Assembly (NCBI GenBank): GCA_016859345.1
Contig: CM029120.1
Coordinates: 3,287,001-3,351,000 of the forward strand
Direction: 5' to 3'
Length of the DNA stretch: 64,000 nt
DNA from: Istiophorus platypterus
Taxonomy: Eukaryota; Chordata; Actinopteri; Istiophoriformes; Istiophoridae
The position numbers and the translations under genes were made by a program. Of the stretch, positions 1 to 10,300 are shown piece by piece (positions within the stretch are counted from its first letter, which is position 1; every line of letters begins with the position of its first letter). The notes beneath the pieces were generated by a model. It searched no databases. It worked only from the letters and a program-made list of their open reading frames with translations, and had not been told where the DNA came from.

Positions 1-2450
1 GCAGTAGGTGAAAGTAAAGCTAATTTCAGTGACTTTATACACAGTTTGGTAGTTTATCATCCATATATGCATCCTTTTTTTAACTCATCATATATTTATA
101 ATTTGTAGGGAAAATCTTAATGCGAAAATTAATCGGGCAAACTGTAGATGTGGAAAAAAATGTAGCGGAGTAAAAAATTGCATAAAATAAAGAACATGAA
201 AATTACTTAGGAATTTTTCCACCCCTGACACTTATAATAGTTCAAATTTTTTTGGTTATGTCGAAAATAGAATTACCATTATCACGCCATATCATTCATT
301 GTGCCCCCCCCCAAAAAAAGAAAATTTCAGTGTTGCTAAAACAGTCATTTCTAAATCGTGTTCACCAAAATGTGATTACATTCACAGTTTTTCCATGTTT
401 AATCAGTTTTTCACTGTTCATTTAAAAAAAAAAAAGGGACAAAGATTGAGATTCAGTGAGGGGAGGGGCTGTTCTGAAATGACCTGGTCACTTAACTTCC
501 CCTCATTTCCCCTCTCAGTTAGCGAGTCCACGTGGTCGGGGGGTCACAGCCTTTCCAAGAACGTCCTCTATCTCTCGTCTGTCCGTTGAGTGTCTCGAAT
601 TAAAAAAAAACAAAAAAACAAAAAAAACAAAAAAACCCCAACATACCAGTGGTAAATTTGCCTCCTCCTCCCCTCCCCGTGATGAATGAATGATGCCGGT
701 TCTAATCCATCTCCAGACGCTTGCCCGGGTCACATCTAGGACCCGGGCGCGCGAATCTCCGCCGAGTCTGGAGGACCTTGTGATAGGTTACTTAGCAGAT
801 AATCAGGCAGGAACAGGAATGTGACCCTCAGAGGGTCATGTAGCCTGTCAGGCGTATTTCCCACATCTGTCTTCATCGGGGGAGAGGGAAGTCACAGCTG
901 CCCAGATGTTACCCAGAGTCACGGGGCTTCAGATTCACAGCGCAGGTACCTGCCGTTTCCCTCTGCGGTTCAGCTCCAGTTCAGCCCCCACCTCCTCCCT
1001 CCATCGTCTTTTTTGCCCCTTAAAAAAAATGGTTATTTGGAGTTTTCCAGGGCCAAACATCTGATTGATTAATCGTGGATATAATCAGCAGATTGGCCCC
1101 GAACATAAAACCTTCTGAGATTTATTAAGAAACGCAGGCGGGTTTAATATACAGCCCATAAAAGTATTATAAAAACTCTTCATTCTGATTCCTAGAGCAA
1201 GTGTTGTTTTGTTTTTTTCTAGCCAGAGTTTAAGCCTGAAGTAGCATCTTTAGACAACCTTGGGGCGCTAGAGCTCTTCATTACAACCGCCAATAGAGCA
1301 GACAGTTGAAATGAAAGCCTTGTACTCAGCAGCTGTGTAATGTACCGCACCTTGTCATCCAAATAAAGGCGTTGCAGATCATTTTAAAACGGGAGAAAAC
1401 ATAATTCAATAAATAATTGAAATGAAAATACAATTTTATTAAAAATGAATGAACTTACGGCCTGTTCAGCACATCTAAGGTGAGTAATTACACAATAATA
1501 CAGGCCAAAATAATACAAAAGCTTCTTCAATCAACTTGGTCTGTAATGTAACTGTGAAATTTCAACTTCTTTGCTCCATGTTTACTGATCCAATTTGTGC
1601 ATAACTGCAGTTTACATTAATTTATACTGTAACCTATAAGGGTTTTTTTTAGCTTTCTCTTGACAGACTGCACCTTGGGTGTTTTTCTTGTTGCTGGGTG
1701 TTTTGGTTTTTTTCAGATTTAACTTCTTAAAGGGCGGGTTTGCGGTTTCTGAGGTCAATCTCAAAACAAGTGTGCACTGAAGCTGATTGTTCCTGCTGCA
1801 ACTGCCCCCCCCCAGTGCACCATCAGTGTAGGTGACGGGGGACAAAGGTCACAGGTCTCACTCTGTGGAACAGCGCATACAGAGGTTTATCCGAAGTCTA
1901 ATAGGAGGCTTCAGCTGTCAGTCTCTGTAGCACAAAAAGTCCCTCTTCCTTCTTCTGTTGAGCTGCAGTGGAAGATCAGGAAAAAAAAATAGGGAATCTC
2001 ATAGTAAAATGGCTCCAACATTGGAAAATATCCACTGGATTTGTCAAACACAGGCTGCTGAGGCCTGAATGGAGCAGTTTAGGACGGGGTCTAATAAGAG
2101 TGGACGGAAAATCTGTTCCACTGTTCACATATTAACAACAAAATGTGAACCTTTATTTTAAGTGTTGGCCCAGAGAGCAGAGAGGAGACCGAGCCCAACA
2201 ACAGAGCCGATTCGGATCCGAGCCTCAAACGCAGCCCGGCTCCACACCTCACACAGCAATTAAAACATGTTTTTCTTTACATTAAACATGCGGTGTTGGT
2301 GCTGCCGGGTCCATCCCGACCAAGTCCGGTCCGTCCCACCGTTTCGCAGCAGGACAGGGTTTTATTATTTTTCCTCTGGGAGTGTGTGTGTGTGCTGAGA
2401 CAATTATACTGCCACCACAACCTCAAGTTCCACTTTGAGGAATGAGTAGT
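1..2450. other. Unassigned AT-rich flank, no confident gene
   Basis: The ORFs here are short, low-complexity or out of any recognisable family. Several A-runs and AATAAA-type signals occur, for example near 1363. The only exon-like element is a short minus-strand candidate at 1898-1962, listed separately. I see no RNA gene or complete transposon. Confidence 0.5.
1898..1962 (-). other. Candidate terminal exon of an unidentified gene
   Basis: On the minus strand a long pyrimidine tract ends in an AG at 1964-1963. It is followed by an open frame of 20 codons, starting QQKKEEGLF and ending TAEASY before a TAG stop. The acceptor is strong and the peptide looks like a normal C-terminus, but I do not recognise it and found no upstream exon to join to it. 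It may be chance. Confidence 0.15.
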
Positions 2451-2460
2451 CTCATAAGAT

Positions 2461-2760
2461 GTATAGACAGACAGACAGACAGGTAGGTAGGTAGGTAGAC
2501 AGACAGGCGAGTAGATAGATAGATAGATAGACAGATAGATAGGTAGATAGATAGGTAGACATACAGGTAGGTAGACAGTCAGACAGACAGGGGTAAGTAG
2601 GTAGACACATACAGATGGGTAGGTAGGTGCATAGACAGACAGACAGACAGGTAGGTAGATAGACTGACAGACAGGTAAGTAGGTAGGTAGGTATATAGAC
2701 AGACAGACAGGTAGGTAAGTAGGTGGACAGACTGACAGATAGACAGACAGACAGACAGGT
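2461..2760. repeat. Tetranucleotide satellite (GACA/GATA/GGTA)n
   Basis: About 300 bases of mixed GACA, GATA, GGTA and GTAG units. The array is open in several frames and yields long artificial ORFs rich in Cys, Leu, Pro, Ser, Thr and Tyr; these are not genes. Unit types alternate in blocks, which suggests expansion from several seeds. Confidence 0.95.
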
Positions 2761-2897
2761 GCAGCTAAAGTCAGACATGCTCTCTCCACACGTGTTTAAA
2801 TGGGAGCAGTATCAATGGGCTGTGTGCAGTGGTTCACGTGTTGCTCCTCCTCATGTGTGTGGTGGCCCCTCCCTGAATTCCAGCACAGTGCCCCCCC

Positions 2898-2913
2898 TCA
2901 CCACCACCACCAC

Positions 2914-2948
<35 letters not shown>
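2898..2948. repeat. Compound (CAC)n(AGC)n trinucleotide repeat
   Basis: Six or seven CAC/ACC units run directly into about ten AGC units. The apparent poly-Thr/poly-Ser or poly-Ala/poly-Gly ORFs across it are repeat translations only. Confidence 0.9.
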
Positions 2949-2949
<1 letters not shown>

Positions 2950-3561
2950 AATCTACTGTAAAACTCTGCTTCTGCTTGTTTGTTCTCTGGAGAGAAATCA
3001 GGCCCACGGAGCTGCAGTTATAGACAGATGGATGCGACCAGGGACGGGTTGATATAAGGAAGTCTAGGTTTAATGCCCTATGTAGATTACATCTGTGGCA
3101 TTTGTCTTCCTGTGTAACAGGGTTTATCTGTTTTTCAGTCCATGTCGAATAAACTAATATATAAACAAATAAACTGATAGTAAGAGGCATGTTTCAGGCT
3201 TCGCAGAGCCACATTGAACTCAATTCCACACAAAGCAGCTCTATGGGAAGCTTTCCGTTGCTTTAAAGTAGAATTGACAAGTGGGGGGTAACTTTAAGAC
3301 CCTTATCATCCGATGTGCATTCAAGTCCAAATATGAGTAGATAGTGTTTTATTTGATTATTTCTATTTTATGGGACTTTTCCGCTGCAGCATTTCTCCGA
3401 ATGCATCGGTCTGTTGCTGCTCACTCTCAAGACATTTTTGTTTTTTATATAATGTAGTTGCCAAGTTGCTAAAGTTTAAAGCAACAAACCGTCGACAATG
3501 CACCTTCTGAAAACTGCTTCCATGTAAACACATTAATAATTTGATAATGTGACTTTTTCTT

Positions 3562-3930
3562 GTGGCAGAGTATGAAGGAGTTATTGAAGACGTGCCTGCA
3601 GCTCAGGTGAAGGTGAAACACGAGCTCAGGCTTCTCACTCAGAACTTTCCACGACTGGGAAAGTTTCTCAGCAAACTAAATGACACACGCGAGGAAACCT
3701 GTAACCCCCCCCCCCGCATCAGAACCGGCGAGTGTCGGGTTCCCTTTATCCGACACCAGCTGTTAGTGATGCAGCTGCAGACAAACACGGGCAACAGCAT
3801 CAATGCACACCAGCTTTACGTTATGCAGAATTTGCAGCGTCATGCTCGCCGTGCACACATGGCTGCTCTCCCCTCCAACGGCCACCAGAGGGTGGGCTCA
3901 GCTTTTATTTGGCTCTTCTGTCTTACATAG
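3562..3930 (+). other. Unrecognised open frame behind a good acceptor
   Basis: A pyrimidine-rich stretch ending in GGCAG near 3567 precedes an open frame that reads EYEGVIEDVPAAQ and then a non-repetitive basic segment (KVKHELRLLTQNF). A possible donor lies about 40 bases in, after CTCAG. I recognise no family and see no matching upstream or downstream exons. It could be an isolated real exon, an old pseudogene fragment or chance. Confidence 0.15.
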
Positions 3931-6238
3931 GACAAAGAAAATGTAAAAAAAGAGTAAGCGGGACCTTTTTTGCCCTGAACAAAGACTCCCAGGCTGTGTC
4001 CTGTCTGTAAGAAGCTCTACCTTTAATATCTGTAGGTTATATATGTTCAGGACTCAGATTGGAGGGTAAGCCCCATAAGGAAGGCCTGGATTTTTCCGAA
4101 ACCTGAGAGCAATTTTTGCCTGGCAAGCAGTGCTCAGGGCAAAAAAAAAGGGCAAATAATAGAAGGAGAAAAAACAGAGCCTGACCATAAACCACATGCA
4201 GTCAGTCATGTATTGACTAATACCTCATTGTGTATGCATGGCTAGCGTGCAGAAAGGCACATTTGTTTTTTTGGAGAGGTTGGCAAAAAAAAAAAAAAAA
4301 GACTGTACAATTATGTGTTTCGTGATCAGATGTAATATATGAGTCTTTGACCCAAAAAAAACACAACAGTCCCACAATTTGCCAGGAATAGAAAAAAACT
4401 CAAACAAGGAAGTTAAAGGTATTTTCACTGTATTATTGAATAAAATCTATAAAATATTCCACAGAAAAATACATTACATTATCAATGGTCACCTCATTAC
4501 CAAGCAAACCCATCCTTCAGTTGCATTTATATCATAAATCGGCATCGACATACAGCTTGTGCTTTATAGACCCTTCTGATACTTTCACACAATTATAAAT
4601 AACACTGCATTGGTTTTTTGTGTTTATTATTGTCCAGTCTGAGAAATTATGTAAGTGGAAAAAAAAAAAAAAACAGGAAAAAAACCCAGAGATGTGGTTT
4701 ATTTCACAGGCTGAGATCAGACTGATTCACACTCATGTCTGTGCAGGAGCAAAAAAAAAGGAAAAGAAAAAAAACAAGTTGTTGTCGAAGCAGCGGCGAA
4801 GCTCCTGGTACGTCCCGTTGCGATTGGTCCGCGGGTCTGAGTCTGGGCAAAACAAGCTCAGAGAGAAAAAAAGAAAAAGCCCTCCCCACCGAACGAGTGA
4901 CGCAAGCCGTTTCCTCCCATCCCTCCTCCTCTACCTCCCCCCACTTATTTTTTTTCCCTCCCGGCCCCTCCGCTGCCACCTCCTCCCTCAGCTAGTTCAC
5001 TGTCAGCCTGTCAGGATACATTAAGCTCATATGGCAGTTCTGTTCACTGAGCGCGAAAAAAAAAATGGCAAGGAAGAGGGAAGAAATGGACGACGGTTCT
5101 GGCTCTGAGTGTTCTACATAACATAACACCAACACGGTCCTTTTTTAGTTGGTTTTCTTTTTTTAATTTTTATAAATGAAGCTCAAGCCCAGACGGCCAC
5201 AAACGCCTCCGGCGCGGTTGAAAAATTAAGGTTTCAGTAGTAAGGCACGTCGTTGTCGAGACCCCGAGACCAGGGATGGAGATGAGGACGGATTCCTTCG
5301 CTCTGACAAGGGTGGCGGTTGGATTTTCAGCCGAGATCGTAAAAAAGCGACATGAAGAAATTTAAAAAACACAACCCAAAATCGTCTCTTATCAGTAACA
5401 GGACAGGTCTATGGGTCTATGGCGGAGTACAAAAAAAAAAAAAATGTAAAAAACCAAAACAAAACAGGAGTGTTTCCAGGTTGATGGACAACAGGAGGTA
5501 GAACAGGAGCAAAACGCAGACGGCGAAGGCCGGAGCATCGCGACCTCCGATTCCTCGAGTCTCCTCCACGTGTACAGGAGATCGTCGGAGCTTCCAGGTA
5601 GAAAGACGCGTATATAGAAACTGTTTAAAAGACCGATGTCACGCCGTCAAGGCCGTAAAAAAATACACAGGCTTCTGTTCTGTTGTTGTTATCTACAATT
5701 TCTGAGACATGGCAGAGTTTTCCTGATCCTCAACGCGAGGCGATCGGCTCCTCAGTCAGAACCCGACTGGGATCACATCGCTATTTAATTTTTTAAAAAA
5801 GAAAAAAAAAGAAGTGCTTTTCAAGCTGCGTTCACATCACGTGTCGTATTCACCGCAAAACATAAACAGCTGCCGATGGAGGGCAATAACCGTTCTGCAT
5901 CAAGCTCGTGGTTCCTTTTTTTCTTGCACACGCTACGATTGTTTTTTGTTGCCGGACGGCGCCGGGGGGGCGAAAGCGACGGACCTGCACCCCCCCCTCC
6001 AGGGTCTGGTAAAAAAGCTGTCAGGGGAAAACTTGAAACAAGGATCTAAATAAGTTACACTCACACCCCCAATGTCAGACTCTGCTCACACACACACACT
6101 CACACAGCACAGGTAACATCTGCTACAGTTTGTGGTTGATTTTTTTTCATTCATAAATAAGAAATAATATTAGATAAAGGCATTCCAGCAAGATCAACAT
6201 TTCAACCGAGATGCCTCCTGGAGGGGGGGGTCGGAGGC

Positions 6239-6376
6239 TTATTCCTTTGGCGGGTAAATCCCAAATTCAGTGGCCACTTTCTCCAGCAGAAGGTCACGGC
6301 CTGACCGCCGGGAGCTTAGGTCGACGTCCGTGTCTAAATCAAAGATTCCACGTGGTACAATAAAATTAAAAACCCG
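6239..6376 (-). other. Candidate terminal exon of an unidentified gene
   Basis: A minus-strand acceptor (TTTCCCTCCAG) leads into 45 codons with natural-looking composition, starting RVFNFIVPRG, containing GIFDLDTDVDLSSRRSG, and ending FGIYPPKE before a TAA. It lies about 1 kb downstream of the SERTAD-like stop on the same strand. I cannot assign a family or find a partner exon; it may be a chance ORF in a UTR. Confidence 0.2.
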
Positions 6377-6894
6377 CTGGAGGGAAACCCAGGCGTTTGC
6401 CCTCCCGGCCCTCCGAGGCACACCCTCTTAAGTAATTGGAGGGCCTTCAATTAATAATCAACCCCGGTCGGATCCGGCGGCCCGAGCGCCACACACACAC
6501 ATCAACACACCTGCGGTGGCTCGGGTTCCCGGTTCACGAGCGGTGAAGAGGGTCGCCGTCGCCGCCGTGCTAAACCTTTACTGAAACCCGACAAAGGGAA
6601 GCGGCACAAACCTCTGAGGACGTTCGAGGTTCCACCTGCGTTAACGGTTTTACTGAACCAAGGGAAAAAACTCCACCTTTGACTCCCTTTGCACTGTTGC
6701 TCAGCATTAAGGTGTGATGTCCAATCCCATCCCAGTTACCATCGCCACACCCCCTCATGTGTTGCAATGTTCTCCTGGTGCTCTGACTAAGTATGGACAA
6801 GCCTTTATCCACTATTACCACATTTTATTATGAGATGACTCAAAAGTAAACCTGGTTGTTCCCAGAGTTCTGCTTGTCAGGCGCCTGATGTCTG

Positions 6895-7065
6895 CAAAGC
6901 TGCAATTAGCAAATTATTTTCTTGAGTAACTGATTAATCATCCGTTCGATAAAATTAATAGTTTGTTAAAATGACTCATTTCTTTTACCACATAAACAGT
7001 GCAAAGGGGGTTAAAAAGTGTGTGTTTTCCTAAAATCCTGAGACATTTTAAACTGGATACTTTAT
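6895..7065. repeat. Decayed copy of AGGGCTGCAAC-family element
   Basis: It contains AGCTGCAATTAGCAAATTAT, then TTTTCTTGAGTAACTGATTA, and alternating ATTAATC/GATTAA motifs. This is the signature of a short non-autonomous element abundant in fish. Other copies lie near 8.4, 10.5, 37.4, 53.9 and 56.7 kb in this window. Confidence 0.5.
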
Positions 7066-7357
7066 CAAAAATAAATATGCTTTTGTCTAATTTGAGGCCC
7101 CGGATGGTTCTTGATGATTGAGGTAAAGTACGTGCATGAGAATTAGTGTTTTAATCTATCTCAAACTTGTCTGGAGCTTAAAACTGATTTTTTTTTTCAA
7201 CCGAAATATCAGGTGGAGCCTTAAAAGCATCAGAGGTGACGGCCCTCGGATCAGTCTTTGTTCCCCGTCTCCATCGCCAACGTCCTCGCTTGGATGTAGC
7301 TGCGAAATCTTGGTTTTAAACCAAGTTGAGTAAATGTTCAGGAGTTCGTCCCGGTGA

Positions 7358-8122
7358 TCAGGACTTCACCAGGATCTCCATGATGTGGTCCAGCTCGTTG
7401 AGGTCCATTAGACACGACTGAAGGCTCCCGGGTGAGCCGTGGCCGGCGGGGCGCATTTTCATATCCTCGTCGGCCCAGAGCGAAACGCTAACGGGCCACA
7501 AGGGACCCGACGCCCAGGCAGAGGACAGGTCCGATGTCTCGTACATCGATGTGTCGATGTCCTCGAAGATGTCATCCAGGGCGAAGTCGCTGAGGTAGCC
7601 CACGGCGTTCACCGCATCACTGAAGGCGCCGGCCGTCACGGCGTTTGCCTCCTGAGAGGGGGACTCGGGGGACAGGGGCGGCGACAGAGACAGGCCGTCC
7701 CCGTCGCCCTCCGTGCACCCGGGGCAGGTGACTGGCATGTCCTCCCTGAAGTCATCCCTGAGAAGACGGGAATCGGGGTGGACGGCGCCGGGGAGCGCGT
7801 CTGGGCCGTGGGCCCCCGCCCCGTCGCTCCGCATATCCTCCTGGATCTGCCGGAGCGTGTTGACGAGCAGCACGGAGCGGCGGAGGCTGAGCTCCACGCC
7901 GGCCTGGTAGCGCTGCAGCTTCTCCAGGCAGAGGCTGAGCACCACCTGGCGCTGCTGCAGATGGCTCATCTCGGACCGGGGCGGACCCGCGGGGGGGCCA
8001 CCCTCATCTTCCCTGTCCCCCTCGCCGCACTGCTGCTTTTCCTCCGTGGCGGCGGCGGGGACCACCTCGGCCTCCAGCTCCTCCACGCAGCTCCACTTTC
8101 GCTTCACACCGCGACCCAACAT
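7358..8122 (-). CDS. SERTA domain-containing protein, SERTAD1/3-like
   Basis: A nuclear transcription cofactor of the SERTAD/TRIP-Br family, whose members modulate E2F-DP and PHD/bromodomain cofactor activity. The 254-residue product starts MLGRGVKRKW, the basic N-terminal box typical of the family. The SERTA domain spans about 54-100 (core LRRSVLLVNTLRQIQEDM). An acidic DDIFEDIDTSMYE segment lies at 183-195 and the C-terminal motif NELDHIMEILVKS at 242-254. I chose the Met at 8122 because it aligns with family starts; 32 extra in-frame codons upstream appear intronic, with an acceptor at 8128-8127. The 5' exon lies near 9932. The FEDIDTSMY string resembles SERTAD1 and the tail resembles SERTAD3, so the exact orthologue is left open. 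Confidence 0.9.
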   Translation of the reverse strand: MLGRGVKRKWSCVEELEAEVVPAAATEEKQQCGEGDREDEGGPPAGPPRSEMSHLQQRQVVLSLCLEKLQRYQAGVELSLRRSVLLVNTLRQIQEDMRSDGAGAHGPDALPGAVHPDSRLLRDDFREDMPVTCPGCTEGDGDGLSLSPPLSPESPSQEANAVTAGAFSDAVNAVGYLSDFALDDIFEDIDTSMYETSDLSSAWASGPLWPVSVSLWADEDMKMRPAGHGSPGSLQSCLMDLNELDHIMEILVKS

Positions 8123-8302
8123 CGACCTTGACCAACGGATAAAGAGGTCACCAGTCACAATGTGATTAACCAAGATGCAGCTAATATCAATATATTCACT
8201 TTCATGGAGCGTCACCACAAGGGTCCAGTGTTTTGTCCAAATGTAAAATGATCTAGATCATTATCATCAACTCTGTAAGACAAAGTGACAGAAAGTTGGA
8301 AA

Positions 8303-8751
8303 CACTGCAACTAACAATGACTTTCATTATCAGTTAATTTACAGATTATTTTCTTAATCTTTTCTTCATTTGCTGTTTCTTTGTGTGTGGTTAAAGGTTT
8401 TGTACGCATAGAGCTGCAATGATCAATCGATTAATCAACCGGTCGATCGGCAGAAATCTAATCTGCGTCTGTTTTGATGACTGATTAATCATCTTCTAGT
8501 CATTTCTCAAGCGGGAACTCCAAACATTTGCCTATTAAAGCTCCTTAAATGTGATCATTTCCAACTTTTTCCTCGTCACACCGGATTATAAACTGAATAT
8601 CTTTTTTGGATCGTTTGCTGAGTAAAACAAGTGATTTGAACACACTGATTTTCACTGATTATTTTATAGACAAGCCAAGTAACTAGTAAATTAATTCAGA
8701 TAAAAATCCTTGGAATAATTGATAAGGAAAATAACTGTTAGTTGCAGCCCT
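8303..8751. repeat. AGGGCTGCAAC-family MITE, complete copy plus fragment
   Basis: The copy at 8410-8751 has matching inverted ends (AGAGCTGCAA at left, TTGCAGCCCT at right) and GATTAATC-type internal motifs. A left-end fragment of the same family (CTGCAACTAACAATGACTTT) begins at 8304 just before it. Both sit in the 5' UTR intron of the SERTAD-like gene. The family is common in fish; the superfamily is not assigned here because no clear target duplication is visible. Confidence 0.75.
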
Positions 8752-9254
8752 AATATATGTTCCTGTAACAACACATAACCTGTGAAGGACGATAAGCATG
8801 TACAGTGGTTTTAAACTATGTGTAGACTAAATATGATGTGTATAATATTTGTGAAAATGTTTTCATTGTTATTCTAATATCGAGCCTTGAGCCAAAGGAG
8901 AATTAAAAAAAAAATACAGAGATAAACAAACATAAGACTAAGAAGACCAGGATTTTTTTTTTTTTTTGTGAGTCTTGCTCAAAACATTTTTGTTGACCAG
9001 TGGCCTCGGCCCCGACGGACACCGGCTTCTGAGAAGTCCCCGGCTGAGACTTCCTTTTAGCAAAAAAAGAAACCAACCCCGACCAAGCAACCAAGATCCG
9101 GCTGAGGCCAGGTGATTAACCCCCGAGGCACGTCGGGGCTCCGCTGCCCCCGTAGTAAAGCTTTGCATCCAGTTTACATAAGAGCAGCCGACCCACCGCC
9201 GCTGACCCACCATCCCCTGCAAACATGGCCCCTGTCCCCTTCACTTTCGATTCC

Positions 9255-9277
9255 ACAGCTCCAAAAAAAAAAAAAAA
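9255..9277. repeat. Poly-A tract
   Basis: An A-run of about 18 bases inside the 5' UTR intron of the SERTAD-like gene, followed by a GA-rich segment. It gives rise to several spurious Lys- or Phe-rich ORFs. Confidence 0.7.
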
Positions 9278-9573
9278 AAAAGAAGAGAGCAGATGAAGAA
9301 GATATAGAAGGAGAAGAGGAGCTGACAATAAAAAAATAAAGACCCTACACCTACAGACAGACACTGAACAAGCAGAGGTTTACAGGTTGGGTGAGTGAGG
9401 GTCTTTTGGGTTTTTTTGACAAGTGAACACTGTGACCGGTTATGAGTCACTGATGGGCTCCTCTGCAGCCGGAGACACTTTACTCATCCACACAGAGGAG
9501 GCTCAGTTACCTACAGATCGCTGTCTCCTTTAGAAGATTTCGTTTTCTTAAATAAGACACTGGTACAAACTGA

Positions 9574-9608
9574 CCCCCCCCCCCCCCACACACACACACA
9601 CACACACA
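9574..9608. repeat. Poly-C and (CA)n microsatellite
   Basis: A run of about 14 C followed by about 11 CA units, within the intron of the SERTAD-like gene. Confidence 0.9.
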
Positions 9609-9931
9609 TTGTACACATTTGATGAGTGTGACTCCCCCATTTGATATGATACAGTTATAAGGGAAAAAAAATCCACGATTAAAGAACTTATTTATTCCAA
9701 CAATTTGCTCGATGTAAACTCGTAAAAAAGGAAAGAATAATAATTCACTCTTATCCAACTTATTTCACCCAGGACCCCAGACAACAAGCCCCTGTCCCCT
9801 TCACGGTCCCCGGACTTCGGTAGGGGCACACAAGCCCCAGTCTATAATCCAAGTTTAAGAGGGGAAAACTTGGGGGAATTTTACGTGAATGGTTCGTTTT
9901 AAAACCCGGAGTTTTTGAGCATAAAACCTAC

Positions 9932-10300
9932 CTTGCGTGCGCCGGGAAAGTGGCATGAGCCTCGGGGAAACCCGTCGTGCTTTCGGCCCGCGTCGCCCCG
10001 TCGCCGCGTTCCTCCGCCGGGGAGCAGAGGGATAAGAGGAATGTACAGTGTCCGCACACGGCGGCGGCGGCGGCGGCGGTGGAGCAGCGGGAGGAGGCGG
10101 AGGAGGAGGCGGAGGAGGCGGAGGCGGAGGAGGGGAAGCGCCGGAGCCTGCGGAGCTTGGCCGGACCGGGCCGGATCGCCGGCCGGATCCGCACCGGGGG
10201 CCACATGTTTGCCTCCTGTCATGGGTCTGCGTCATTGAATTAATCGCGGATTCTGCGCCGCGGTCGCCGGTTTCGACCGTGATGGCTCCTCCGTCTCGCG
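9932..10300 (-). promoter_or_regulatory. GC-rich promoter and 5' UTR exon of SERTAD-like gene
   Basis: A CpG-rich block with (CGG)n and (GGA)n tracts at about 10060-10135. On the minus strand it ends in a textbook donor, CAAG|GTAGGT, with the exon ending at 9932. Joining it to the acceptor at 8127 gives the family layout of a non-coding first exon and a single coding exon. The transcription start cannot be fixed. The poly-Pro/poly-Gly ORFs over the repeat are artefacts. Confidence 0.65.

Larger units (their letters stand above)
4000..7357 (-). other. Non-coding stretch, possibly 3' UTR of the SERTAD-like gene
   Basis: This lies downstream (in minus-strand sense) of the SERTAD-like stop codon. 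It is A/T-run rich with moderate CpG around 4.8-5.6 kb and 5.9 kb. SERTAD2 in vertebrates carries a multi-kilobase 3' UTR, so a long UTR is plausible; minus-strand AATAAA candidates lie near 6828 and 4627. No coding gene is convincing apart from the short candidate at 6239-6376. The exact transcript end cannot be set from sequence. Confidence 0.3.

Noticed and set aside
2277..2789. 170-codon ORF rich in Cys, Leu, Ser, Tyr and Pro
   Set aside because: It is a translation of the GACA/GATA/GGTA satellite; another frame of the same repeat is also open.
7439..8131. 230-codon plus-strand ORF
   Set aside because: Antisense shadow of the GC-rich SERTAD-like coding exon; no family resemblance.
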